A DNA stretch of 64,000 bases, from positions 1,736,001-1,800,000 of the forward strand of contig VWZS01003477.1 in assembly GCA_013397075.1 (NCBI GenBank). The letters are read 5' to 3'. Under the pieces are notes generated by a model that worked only from the letters and a program-made list of their open reading frames with translations, did not search any database and had not been told where the DNA came from. This stretch comes from Rhabdornis inornatus. Lineage: Eukaryota; Chordata; Aves; Passeriformes; Rhabdornithidae. Every line of letters starts with the position of its first letter. Within the stretch, counting starts at the first letter, position 1. Positions 15,021-25,214 of this stretch are shown in pieces. The position numbers and the translations under genes are program-made.

Positions 15021-15289
15021 GAATAGCTAAACTATGAAAATTACCTTTTTTCTCCCTTCTCTGGAATTAATATAAAATATTCCAGGTAAGGATTTACACC
15101 GATCTACAACACTTATGATGAGCCTAGAAATCACACACCAGCCAACAGTGATTGAAATTCCCAAGGTTTTGGGTGGCATCAGGCAAGGTTGACCGCTTAT
15201 GTTCACATTTCACTCTGAAGATGCATGTGTATTGATGATCCAAAGCTACACAATTATTTCCTCAAGGTCCCAAAACGATATAGTATCTG

Positions 15290-15319
15290 AGAAGCCAACA
15301 TCCCAGAAGCTGACATCCC
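15290..15319. repeat. short tandem duplication, 15-bp unit
   Basis: The unit agaagccaacatccc is followed at once by agaagctgacatccc, two copies differing at two positions. It probably arose by replication slippage inside the intron. Confidence 0.75.
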
Positions 15320-15476
15320 ATTATACCACCATAGTCCCTATTTTCATTTCCCTGCACCACCACAACAAAAAGATAGAAATATGAGTAGATTTTTTTTTTT
15401 TTAAAGTGTTCAAAACTTCTCAGTGAAACAGCAGAGAATGCCATCAACTAAGCTGTATACAAAAAAAAATATCCCT

Positions 15477-15530
15477 AGCCAAAACAAAAACGAAACAAAA
15501 CCACCAAAAACCAACAAACCAAACACTCTC
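15477..15530. repeat. A/C-rich simple repeat
   Basis: A caaaac/aaaccacc-type low-complexity run, similar in composition to the tract at 11.7 kb but shorter. No flanking CR1 sequence was recognised. Confidence 0.7.
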
Positions 15531-18500
15531 AAAAAGAAAGGAAAAAAGCTGTTTAACAGCTGGTTTGGAAAGCAGGTTAGTGTTACAAAACCATTATAAG
15601 TTTCTGCAATTTCAGGGGAAGTAAAGAAGACATGACTTCTAAAAACATGAGAGGTTACCCTTCCTTCTGCTATTCTCACAGAATTTTACTCTGAAAAATT
15701 AAGCATTTAGTTATGGACCATTTCCATGTAAATAGACCCAGCCTTGAAAAACAGATGTGTATGACCTAATATCAAATGCCATTAGTTAATTTCTGGGCAG
15801 AGGGATTTCAATTTATATAATTCATTCAAAGCAGGTTTACAAGTTTATACTGACATACTTGCTCAGTGACATGCTACTTTTTAGATATGGTAGCACTAAA
15901 CTACTCTCTTTTGGCCAGAAACTTCAGCAGACACGCTCAGATCACTGAGAAACCTAGGAGATTAAGCAAACTCTTTTGTAATGAAGAAAAGCTCCTTGTC
16001 AAGAAAAAAGTATTAGATATACTTAGTACATGGGAGATATTTGATTCTGACAGCTAACATTTCCAGGGCAATTAAGTGCAAAGAATAAACATTCTGCTTG
16101 GAATGTATATGGTCCCTTAGAAATTGACAGCATCATTTGCTCAATACAAAGTGTAAACCCTAAAGATTAGACTTGCTGTATTCCATGTCTTTTTCACTAA
16201 GTTATCAGAGACGTGTAATATGACAAGGAACAGGAATATTCCTCTGGCTTAATTTTAATGACAGGTTTAGGAAAAAAACAGCAAAACAACAACAAAGAAA
16301 ACTGGGAGAAAAGAACACCTACTGAACACTGCACTCACTTATGTCACCATGCACAATTAGGCAGTGACTGCCCTCATGTAGAAAAGGATGCGGTTCTCTC
16401 ATTGAATAATAATTTCAGTTTATATACTATGATTTTTGCTTTAAAATGCATTTTGACATCGTTAACAGGAAATTCCCTATAAGCTTAGAGCAGCCTTTAA
16501 CAGTTAGATTGAAGTCACATTGGTAGCACTTTCTTCTAAGGAACTCATAGTTCAAGGTCATCAAGAGACACAAGTAACTTACTTAAGAGCAGAGAACAAA
16601 GATAAAGGAGGTTATTAGATGAACATTCCACCTACATGGCATACAACCTCACGCTAAGAGACCACCTCTTGCAAGAGCAGAAAACACTTGCCATAAGATG
16701 AGAAGGGTTGTTGATACCACAGTGAAAATGCTCAGCTTACTGACATCAGTGTTTACACACAGAGGTTTGTCACAGTGAGCAGCAAGTTACACCACTTCGC
16801 CACAAAGTTCAATATTGAACAATCCCCACATAACATCAGAAAGTGTGACTCACAAATGTCTTCCAGTCACACTGGTTTTCAAAGTGGGAGGCATGGAGCA
16901 GGCTGCCAGCAACTGCGAGTGCACAGAAATCAATAGTTCGTACACGTATACACATAAACAGCTTCAATTTAAAAAATTTTCCAGCATACATCTTTTGCAA
17001 GAAAATGCAATTGCACACATGCTCACAAAAAAAAATATTAAAAAATTAGATGTTAGTTAGCTCAAAACAAACAAACTAAAAAACCCTTCCAGCTTGCTGA
17101 ATCAGTGCAAGCATCAAATGGTATCAGAAGTGATAGGGCTCTGATTCACATTTACAGAGAAAAAAGCTGCACTGCTTCAGCCCTTCTAGCATCCTACCAT
17201 CTGCTTCAACCTTCTTCCAGAGCCACTCACCCTGCAAATAAGTTGACAGAAGAAAACATGACTGTGCCTGAGTCAACTCAGTTCAACCAGCATCTTCACT
17301 TAAACCCACATTTTTATGGAAAGTTTAATTTGCCTGACTGAGCTGAAGCAGCTCAGGTGCAGACATGTTCCTTCCTGCTACCTGCCCAGCGAGGCCCAAG
17401 AGGAAAGGGAGCACTCAGTGGCAACTCACAGTAGCAACACAGCCGAGGTCGTCAGCCACCGCTCTGGAACTCGTGATCTTGTGCATCCCCATGAGATTTG
17501 CCATTTAACAACAAAATGTTTGTTTCACTAATCCTACTGTGTTATTTATGTCATTCAGCCTCCATTTTGCTTTCCTATAACCTACAGGAACAGGACCCCA
17601 AACGACTATGACCATAAAGGACTCCTATTTCTTTTGAATATGTATATCTAAGCTAAGTGCAGTAACTATGAAGCATGTTAGTTCTGCCCCTATTGCACAA
17701 ATAAAGGACTTTACATACATGTAAATACCATGGTTGAACTGGCTACACACAGCAACAGATCTGCCCTTCAGTTACAGATGCTATTTTACTCTGTGGAGAG
17801 GAATTCGTTTTCTAAGCTTTAAATGCAGCTACCTCGATAAATGAGTGTTAAATAGTTTGGAAAAATATACATGTCTGTGTACGAGTGCAAGGCAAAGGAA
17901 ACAAACCAAAATGCAGCACAAGGCCAAATTTACAAGAAAAAATAAAGAAAACCAGCTAAATATCTCAAGGTTACGATCAGAAAAAAGTTTTGAGGTAAAG
18001 TAACATACCCAAATTTCAAAGACAAATCCAATAATTTGTGGTGTCTCATCCTGAGCTATTTAAAATAGGCCTAGTTTTTAAGAACAACTCAGCACAGCAT
18101 CCCTCTTAAGACCCAAAAGTGCTTGCAATCATTCATGTTACATTTAATAAACAAGTTACAGGAATAAAACTGCTTGTTATTTGCATTCTCTTCCTTTGGA
18201 AAGGGAAGGAAGCAGGACTTATAAATATTTTACATGCTTGAAAACTCAGAGTTTGTCATTTTTATTTTAAGCAAATTCTGGCTTATCTTTTTGAAAATGA
18301 AAAAGAACAGTGAAATGATAAAAGGAAGAAGTGGTGATGCACTTTGAATAGGTGAGAGATAAAAGTCAACAGAGAGAAAGGAATAAAACCAGCTGAAAGC
18401 AGGAGCTGGAGAAAGTAGGCAGGAAAAAAGCACAAAAGCAAAAATATAAGGAAACAAAAATTGCAAAGGCATGACTCAATGTCAAAAGCTGTACAGGTCA

Positions 18501-20936
18501 AGATGCATGACATATGTTTGCTTTTGGAGAAATAGAATTTGTTGACCCCAAGATATGTATTTCTTCCCAGGAGAGTATTCCAAAACACATGAGATACAGC
18601 TCTGGATGTATGGATGTCAAGAATAAAATAGAAGGGAAGGAAATCACACTGAAGGAACAAACGAAGCTGAAGTATAAAGGACAAGTGTTTGTGTTAGCAT
18701 GATGCTTTCCAAGGAATTAGCGGTCAAAGTAATCTTTCCCACTCCCCCCACTTCACAGCCTGTAACCAGGGAATGACTTGAACCATAACTACCCATTTTT
18801 AAGTTTCCAAAACCAAAGGGAACAAAATACTTTCTTTCTACTGTAGCAAAAAAGAACAAACATTTCCAAGAACATACAGGGTACCTTCCTCTTCAATGGC
18901 AGCTTGACCTTACACAGACACACATGGCACACGTTTATTTAAATACCACTTTGCTCCACAGGTACACAAAGAATTTAAAGACATTTCTGTCATATACAAT
19001 AAATGGCTGGCTTATGAGGAATGCCATAATCAAACCAGCCAATAATGGCAGCAACACTTAACACTCAGGATGTTATCATCGATCAATAAATAGTAACTTC
19101 ACACTAGTAGGAACAGACACAAATAGAAACTGCTTGAAAGTAACACTCTTCAATAAGAGACTCCCCTATTTTTATAACATTAACAATCCTCTGCAGTTTA
19201 ACCATCACAGACGTACTGAACACCATTCTCACAGTTTTTAGATTTGAGTTTTAATTAGCCTTCAGAGGATGAGTAATAGTTTTTCAATGCAAGTGCTTTC
19301 TAAAGACCAAAATCTACCTTATCATTATAAAAATGGAATACCATTGCCACCCTCTACTTTGATTTTCCTTAGGAGACTGCAAGTGATACAAGAATGACTC
19401 AAGACCAGTACACACACAGAGAATTTATACAGTTCTATTATATAAAGCCCAAGATTCCTCCCTGCTTCAAGACTGCCAGTAAGAATAAGCACCAACTATA
19501 TATGAAAATCCTTAACTAAAAATGTTGTCAATTACATATGGTTACACTGCAAATATTCTCAAAGACACAATGGAAGTTGCAGAATTCAAGTCCGGTAGAG
19601 CATGTAGCTCACAGTAGTGACGAAATCAGAAGGTGATGAACAGCTAGCAGCTCATCCTGCTTTAGCAGTTCTGAATCATACAGCTGCAAAGAAAATTTAT
19701 CTCTGAAAGATCAAAGTGTTAAAACATATAAATAAGTTGCAAATGGTGACTTAATAAATCAGTTTTACAATCCTGATTATAAAACATTATACTTTCAATC
19801 CTACATTTACATTCTGGTATCTGCAGGAAGTCCAGCAGGCTTCAGAGCTCAAGGTGATGAGACTGCACACAGACAGAAGTGTCAGCCCACACGGAAAAGC
19901 TTTCCAAAAGCTTAATCATGGCAAACAGAACAGAGTAGCACCCAGTCCTAACGCAATACTATCAGGTTACACCTTTAATACCCGTTTAAAACTAGGAAAG
20001 TAAACACACTTGCAGTGTGGATACCATCATTGTCTGTGTTACTTCAACTACTCAAATGATATTCAAGCAGCTTCAGAATGTCTGCAGAAGATTTACATTT
20101 CATAAACTCCTCTAAAGTAACCTGGAGCCCACTAATGACAATTCATCTACTGAGCTCACATATACACATAGCCACTGGTTACCTGCTAAGCATTTTTACC
20201 TTCTTTACTGCTACCATTATTGTTAAGACGATCTGCATTTAACAGGTACAATTTAGGGTTTGTCAATGTCCCTATCTTCTTGCTTGAAGACACCAAGTAA
20301 TGAATCACCTTTGGCTTTCAACTGTACTGCTTAGCAAAACAATTTCTGGAGGCAGCATTAAAGCTTAGTTATAAATAATAGTTCTTATTGCAAAGAAAAA
20401 GTAATTGGAAGATATCATCCTGCCACAAGTCAAACTACAATAATTTAAAGCAGGTAAAGAAGCATTAACCCTTTAAGATAACTCAATTATTCTTATAGGA
20501 AGTGTTTTTAGCAGTGTAAACTTCTTTGTACTTGGTTCCTAAATAAAGGTAAGTAAATAACAGTTACACTATACTGCTGACATCAAGTGCCTAATTCTTT
20601 ACTGCCAGTAGTTCATTTAACTACTACAACGTAAGAGCAAAAATCAGTATATTTGATTTGCTGTCACTGTGTGTTCACTCTATATAGACGAAAGGGACTC
20701 CAGAGCTACAGAGAAAAAGGCCCTAGAAGGACACCAGAAGCTTACTTTAAAAAGATACAGCCCAAACCTCCAAAGCAAATGTAGCCTAAACTAAGACTAA
20801 ACTCAAATACAAGTTACCACAGAGAAAGTAATGCTGTTACCTAGTGGTGGAAAGCTAGGTACATGCAAAATTGTACAGCTCTTTTTTTTTCCTCCTCACC
20901 TCGAATTCTCATCTACAAGTTATTAAAACGATGTCA

Positions 20937-20960
20937 AAAAAAAAAAAACCAAAAAAAACA
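20937..20960. repeat. A-rich run
   Basis: Two poly-A runs are separated by cc. No element was recognised upstream that would make this a retroposon tail. Confidence 0.7.
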
Positions 20961-21392
20961 CCCATGCCTGATTCATAAACTAATGAAAAATACTGCTTTT
21001 CTTGCATTCAGTTCTTTGACAAAGCATCAGTATTTTTGCATGTGCCAGTTTTGATTCTCAGAGTAACTGACAGACAAACAGCTTCATCATTTCCTGGTCA
21101 TCCCAAACCTGCTGTTTTACACTCCTCTTTCAACACCAGCAAGAGCTGGAAACCTGTGGTGTAAAAGCAACTTCAACCCTGATTCTCATTAGTTTTCCAC
21201 AGAGTATGATAACTCAAACTACACTGTGCACCCCTCAGCATCTTATCAGATCATATTTTCAATTATATAAATCAACATTAGTGGAATTCAGGCAGCATTC
21301 TCTCCCAAATAAAAATGTTATTTTTTCTTTCAGCCAGAAAACAAATAACTAGAGGATAGGAAGGAATATATGAAGACTTTAAAGTCACTTAC

Positions 21393-21643
21393 TCAAATGC
21401 AAAGAAGAGTCCACTGGTGACCAAGATGAGAACAAGAGTCAGGTAGAAGACTCCAGTCTGTCGAGCCATCATGATCCTCCCATTGCAGAAGAATTTGTTT
21501 CTTCCAGGAAAAACCTCCCATTTTCTCTTGGGAACTGATTTCTTTTTCTTATGGGGAGACTCCATGGGAGACGAAGAGCTGTGTGTGCTGATCTGACTGT
21601 ATTCACAGTCTTTCATGGGCCCACTACCACCTCCAGGAGTCAT
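21393..21643 (-). CDS. ZDHHC14: ZDHHC14 coding exon 1 (N-terminus of palmitoyltransferase, partial gene)
   Basis: ZDHHC14 is a multi-pass membrane S-acyltransferase of the DHHC family that attaches palmitate to cysteines of other proteins, mainly at Golgi/ER membranes. This exon encodes 83 residues plus two bases of codon 84. Residues 10-35 (MKDCEYSQIST..., then SPMESPHKKKK) and 41-60 (KWEVFPGRNKF..., then NGRIMMA) match the known vertebrate ZDHHC14 N-terminus nearly residue for residue. Residues about 62-83 form the first transmembrane segment. The exon ends in GA followed by GTAAGT at 21,392-21,387, a strong donor; the human protein has Asp at the split codon, which fits GA plus a pyrimidine. 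The catalytic DHHC domain is in later exons outside the window. The start was chosen because MTPGGGSGPM aligns with MPPGGGGPM of mammals, although its Kozak context is weak (T at -3). The frame stays open upstream to 21,811, but that part is AT-rich and unlike any ZDHHC14. Confidence 0.93.
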
Positions 21644-22339
21644 CAAGAAAGAGCAAAATGTGGGGAGAACCCCACCAAAAATGTATACAAATATATATGT
21701 GAAAATATTCTTCTGGCCAACAGAGCCCTCTCCACCAGCCCCAGTTAATAAAAAAAGCAAATAAAACGATGGAAAGTCTGCTACCAGACTAGCAATAGGT
21801 GTATCATGCAAACACCACTTAACTCTTCAGAAACCACAGCTGTCATATCAGAAACGCTTGAGAGGGATCCTTCCTTCCTTCCTTCACTAGTTACAAAACA
21901 ACCACGTAGGACAATCCTTTTAAAAACAACTTATCACAAAACAGGACAAAAAGAAAAAAAAGTAATTATAAATCAGTTAGGCTCTTAAAAAAAAAAAAAT
22001 CAGTCTTTTTAAATCAAGTTTATTTTCAAATGGGAAGGTTTTTTCCTTCCCACGCACACCCTGAGAGTTTTCTCCGAGGGTCAGAAGGTTGGTCAAGGCA
22101 AGGTTTAGCAATCGAGTCTATCATTCATAAGAGATTTGTTATAATCCTCCTTTGCGCAGCAGATTCCACTGCTAAAAATGACCATTCCTAAGACGTTCCC
22201 TCGAGAGACACGCGAAACAAATCATTAAGGGGGAGGGGAGGAAAAAAAAAGAAAGGAAAAAAAAAAGAGAAAAAGAAAAAAAAAAGGCAAGTAAGGAACC
22301 AGGCTGCAACTCCAGCTTCCGAAGAACACTTGAAGCTCT
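21644..22339 (-). other. ZDHHC14: probable ZDHHC14 5' UTR or 5' intron
   Basis: This stretch separates the ZDHHC14 start codon from the CpG island. It is mostly AT-rich with upstream ATGs, and on the gene strand it contains a long pyrimidine tract (22,227-22,287). It may be a long 5' UTR with upstream open frames, or an intron between a noncoding first exon in the island and the coding exon. I could not choose a convincing donor and acceptor pair. Confidence 0.5.
22227..22287. repeat. 61-base polypurine tract (polypyrimidine on the ZDHHC14 strand)
   Basis: Every base on the plus strand is A or G: a G-rich left end, then A runs broken by single G. Such mirror-like purine tracts can form triplex (H-) DNA and often lie close to promoters. 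On the ZDHHC14 sense strand it reads as C/T only, so it could also act as the pyrimidine tract of a 3' splice site. Confidence 0.8.
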
Positions 22340-22801
22340 CCTCTTCCTGAAGCCGCAGTCCAGCGGGAAGCGGCCGCCGCTCCGCGCAGACCTAGGGGCG
22401 CAGGGCTCCCCTGTCACCACTCCACAGGAAGGGATTCTCCCGAGCCCGTGGCAGCCCGGGGCACGGCCGGTCGCCGACAGACACCAGCGCCTCGGGAGCA
22501 GGTCCTCCTCATCCTCCCTGCCCGCGCCTCCCCCTACACAACAGGTCCCCGCCGCCGTCTCATGCTCCCCAGCGCCTCGGCCCCGCGGGAGAGAGGTTGG
22601 GAGGCAGGGGACAGGGAGGCTTCGCCGCCGCTAAGATCTCTGCCAGGACTTCTCCCTCCCCGCACCATCCTCGCCGCCCGGCTCAACGCCGCCGCGGCCG
22701 CTCGCACCCCGCCCCGCAGCAGGCTCTCGCCCACGGCCCGCGGCGGTGCCGGGTCCCCCCCCGCATCCCGCCCCCTCCCCCGGCGCACAGGAGCGGCTCT
22801 C

Positions 22802-22929
22802 NNNNNNNNNNNNNNNNNNNNNNNNNNNNNNNNNNNNNNNNNNNNNNNNNNNNNNNNNNNNNNNNNNNNNNNNNNNNNNNNNNNNNNNNNNNNNNNNNNN
22901 NNNNNNNNNNNNNNNNNNNNNNNNNNNNN
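22802..22929. other. assembly gap (128 N)
   Basis: There are 128 consecutive N inside the GC-rich island. GC-rich promoters of bird genes are often lost in short-read assemblies, so real exon or promoter sequence may be missing. Protein frames that run through it have no meaning. Confidence 0.99.
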
Positions 22930-23388
22930 CCGCCCTCGGCCGGCCGGTCACTCAGCCGCTTCTCGGCGACCGGGCAGCAGGTCCCACGCACCAGTCGGTC
23001 CGGCCCGGCCCTCTCCCCGGCCACCGGAGCGCGGTGACTGCACTAACTCTTCTCCATCGCCACCTCCCCGCAGGCGGCCGGCCGGGCTGGAAGCGCAGGG
23101 CAGCGAGCCGGGCAGCGGGTGTCCGCGCTGGAGCCCCGCTCCCACTGCCGCCGCCTCCCGCTCAGCCGAGCCGCCCCCGACCCACGCTCCGCTGAGCCGC
23201 GAGCGGTGTGTACCGCCAGCCCCGGGCTACAGCCGCCTCCTGCCCTGCTGCCGGGCCGAGGGCGGGCGAGTCCCCCCAGCGAACGATGGGCACGGAGAAG
23301 CCCCGCCCGCGCGGCCCGACCTAGCGGGACCGGCCCCCGCCCCGTGCGGCTTCGGACACGGCGCTCGAGACACGCCCCTCCGCCCGCC

Positions 23389-23400
23389 GGGAGTTGTAGT
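23389..23400 (-). promoter_or_regulatory. ZNF143/STAF-like half motif (reverse)
   Basis: The plus strand GGGAGTTGTAGT is the reverse complement of ACTACAACTCCC, the core of the ZNF143/STAF motif ACTACAAYTCCC. It sits in the CpG island beside two related motifs. Confidence 0.7.
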
Positions 23401-23407
23401 TTCGCTC

Positions 23408-23416
23408 AGTTGTAGT
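23408..23416 (-). promoter_or_regulatory. partial ACTACAACT motif (reverse)
   Basis: AGTTGTAGT on plus is ACTACAACT on minus, the 5' part of the ZNF143/STAF core; the CCC end is replaced by TGAGC. It is weaker than its two neighbours. Confidence 0.45.
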
Positions 23417-23449
23417 TTTGCAGCCGGAGGCGGGACGGTGTCGTCCTGG

Positions 23450-23469
23450 ACTACAAGCCCCAGCATGCC
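23450..23469 (+). promoter_or_regulatory. full ZNF143/STAF-like site
   Basis: ACTACAAGCCCCAGCATGCC matches the extended ZNF143 (STAF) consensus ACTACAAYTCCCAGCATGC except at two central positions. ZNF143 sites of this long type are known at CpG-island promoters, especially bidirectional ones. The orientation is opposite to the motif 50 bases to the left. Confidence 0.8.
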
Positions 23470-23889
23470 TTCCGAGCCGTGCTGGCGGGGCGGGGCCAGG
23501 CCGGGCTGAGATGCCGCGGCGGCTCTCGGCGGGCGGAGATTCTGCCCGGCCTGGCTCGGCCGTGCCTCGTATGTGTCGCCCGATGCACGGCCATGCTTTT
23601 TCCCGAGCAGACCTACGTGCTCTCCCCGGTGGCGAAGGACTGCGTCCGGGTTTGTCTTGCCGTCAGGCCGGAAGGCTGGCGCTGGAACTCCTGATCCGTC
23701 CCGTCGGGAGCCGCGCGGCCCCCCGCGTTCCGGGTCACCCGGCATGAGTGAGAGGTGGTTCCTGTCCCAGCTGCCCGTAGTGCTCGGCTGCAGCGGTGCT
23801 GGGCCAGCGGGCGGTTGTCCCTGCTTCACGTGCGTGCCCACGCTTCACTGCTCCACCAGCGGCATCCACATGCTCCATTATGCTGCTGG

Positions 23890-24545
23890 GATCACAGAGT
23901 CACCGAGGTTGGAGAAGACCTTTGAGATCATCGTGTCCTATCACCAACCTGTCAAGTAACACCATCTTGTCAGCTAGACTATGGCATTAAGTGCCACATC
24001 CAGTCTTACCTTAAAAACATTTCTAGGGATGGTGACTCCGCCACCTCCGTCGGCAGTCCATTCCAATATTCACCCTTTCTGTGAAGAGCGTCTTTGGAAT
24101 GTCTAACCTAAACTTTCCTTGGGGCAGCTTAAGTCTGTCCTCGTGTCCTATTGCTGTTTGCCTGAGAGAAGAGACCATCCTCCATCTGGCTAGAACCTCC
24201 TTTCAGCTTGTTGTAGAGAGTGATAAGGTCTCCCTTGAGCCTTCTGTTTTCCAGGCTAAACAACTCTAGCTCCCTCAGCCACTTCTCCTAGGACTTGAGT
24301 TTCAGACCCTTCACCAGCCTTGCTGTCCTCCAGACACGCTCCTGAATCTCAACATCCTTCCTAAACTGAGGGGCCCAGAACTAGACACAGCACTCAAGGT
24401 GCTGCCTCACCAGTGCAAAGTACAGGGGAAGAACAACCTCCCTGTTCCTGCTGGCCACATTTTTCTTGATAATAGGCCAGGATGGCCATTGGCCTTCTTT
24501 TCCACATGGGCACACTGCTGGAAGTATAAGGTTTGTCTACCAACA
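23890..24545 (-). mobile_element. CR1 LINE 3' fragment, minus orientation
   Basis: The plus strand reads as the reverse complement of a CR1 3' end. It opens with 'atcacagagtcaccgaggttgg', runs through the 'ccattccaatattcacc', 'gagaagagaccatcctcc', 'gttgtagagagtgataagg' and 'ccaggctaaacaactctag' blocks, and reaches 'ggccttcttttccacatggg'. The open frame at 24,407-24,646 is a shadow of it. It starts right at the right edge of the CpG island. Confidence 0.93.
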
Positions 24546-24770
24546 CTGACATGTTCGTACAGACCCTGACTATGTCCTGACTTCACAGCCCAGAAAGGTA
24601 TGAGCCATGAAGGGAGAGCTTTCCTAAAAATGCCATCCTGCACCAAGCCCTTCTCACATTGGCACTGGTGGCAGGGGTGCCTGCAGAAAGCCCAGGAAGG
24701 CTTCCCACAGTTAAGGCAGAACCACTCAAAGCTGCTTGCTGTTGCTTCTGCCTAGTACGAACTTCATATG
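24546..24770. other. spacer between two opposite CR1 copies
   Basis: About 225 bases of moderate GC content lie between the 5'-truncated ends of the two CR1 fragments. I did not recognise it; it may include more diverged CR1 internal sequence. Confidence 0.5.
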
Positions 24771-25214
24771 CATCCAAAGAAGAGCTATGAAGCTCTTCTA
24801 TGATGCAGGTCTGGAGCACCTTAAGACGAGCAATTGAAGGAGCAGAGGTTGTTTAGCCTGGAAAAAAGGGGGCTTGGGGAGAGTTCAGTGCTCTCTATGA
24901 CTACCTGAAAGGAGGTTGTAGCCAGGTGGGGTCGGTCTCTTTTAAATACAAGCAACACGACAAAAGGAAATGGCCTCAAGTTGTGACAGGGAAGGTTTAG
25001 ACTGGATATTAGGAAAAATGTCTACACCAGAAGTGTAGTCAAGCATTGGAACAGGCTGCCCAGGGAAGTGATGGGATCACCATCCCTGGAGGTATTTGAA
25101 AGACTGTACATGTGGTGCTTTGGAACATGGTGGATTTGGCAGTGCCAGGTTTACAGTTGGACTCAATGATCTTAAAGGTCTTTTCCAAACTAAATGATTC
25201 TATAATTTTATGAT
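24771..25214 (+). mobile_element. CR1 LINE 3' fragment, plus orientation
   Basis: Reads in CR1 sense: 'catccaaagaagagctatgaag', 'ggagcaccttaagac', 'ttgtttagcctggaaaa', 'ctgaaaggaggttgtag', 'ggaacaggctgcccaggga', 'ccctggaggtatttgaaaga', ending in the CR1 3' repeat form atgattctataattttatgat. It is truncated at the 5' end and diverged from consensus. With the minus copy to its left it makes an inverted pair with 3' ends pointing outward. Confidence 0.95.

Larger units (their letters stand above)
1..21392 (-). other. ZDHHC14: ZDHHC14 intron 1 (3' part outside window)
   Basis: This stretch lies downstream of the GT donor of ZDHHC14 coding exon 1 on the minus strand, and no further ZDHHC14 exon was recognised in it. 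The DHHC cysteine-rich domain exons must therefore lie to the left of the window. A long first intron is known for this gene in other vertebrates. The sequence is AT-rich, with many short open frames of about 60-130 codons that have no recognisable protein similarity and are read as chance. Identified contents are an ancient CR1 relic near 3.1-3.4 kb, a CR1 tail at 11.5 kb with an attached (CAAA)n tract, and several simple repeats, listed separately. I saw no nested gene, tRNA or microRNA-like structure, but intronic enhancers would not be visible to this kind of reading. Confidence 0.75.
22340..23860 (-). promoter_or_regulatory. ZDHHC14: CpG island, probable ZDHHC14 promoter (possibly bidirectional)
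   Basis: The sequence changes sharply from AT-rich to very CpG- and GC-rich near 22.34 kb and back at about 23.86 kb, where a CR1 begins. It is the only such island near the ZDHHC14 first coding exon and lies upstream of it. It contains Sp1-type gggcgggg boxes (for example near 23,486-23,495) and three ZNF143/STAF-type motifs. The middle is missing (128 N). Long open frames through the island exist on both strands but are due to high GC and, in part, to the N run, so I did not call them genes. Confidence 0.75.

Noticed and set aside
18283..18684. 133-codon minus-strand frame rich in Phe, Leu and Ser
   Set aside because: It reflects a purine-rich plus strand; overlapping frame also open, no recognised family, and deep inside an intron.
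21644..21811. 56-residue upstream extension of the ZDHHC14 frame
   Set aside because: AT-rich and hydrophobic, with no counterpart in other ZDHHC14 proteins. The conserved N-terminus begins at 21,643.
22448..23509. 353-codon plus-strand open frame through the ZDHHC14 CpG island
   Set aside because: It crosses 128 N that carry no information, and GC-rich DNA has few stops. Frames on both strands are equally open and rich in Pro, Arg, Gly and Ala.
23479..23694. 71-codon plus frame at the right part of the CpG island
   Set aside because: Looks protein-like in places but no family was recognised, no clear splice donor follows, and several frames are open here.
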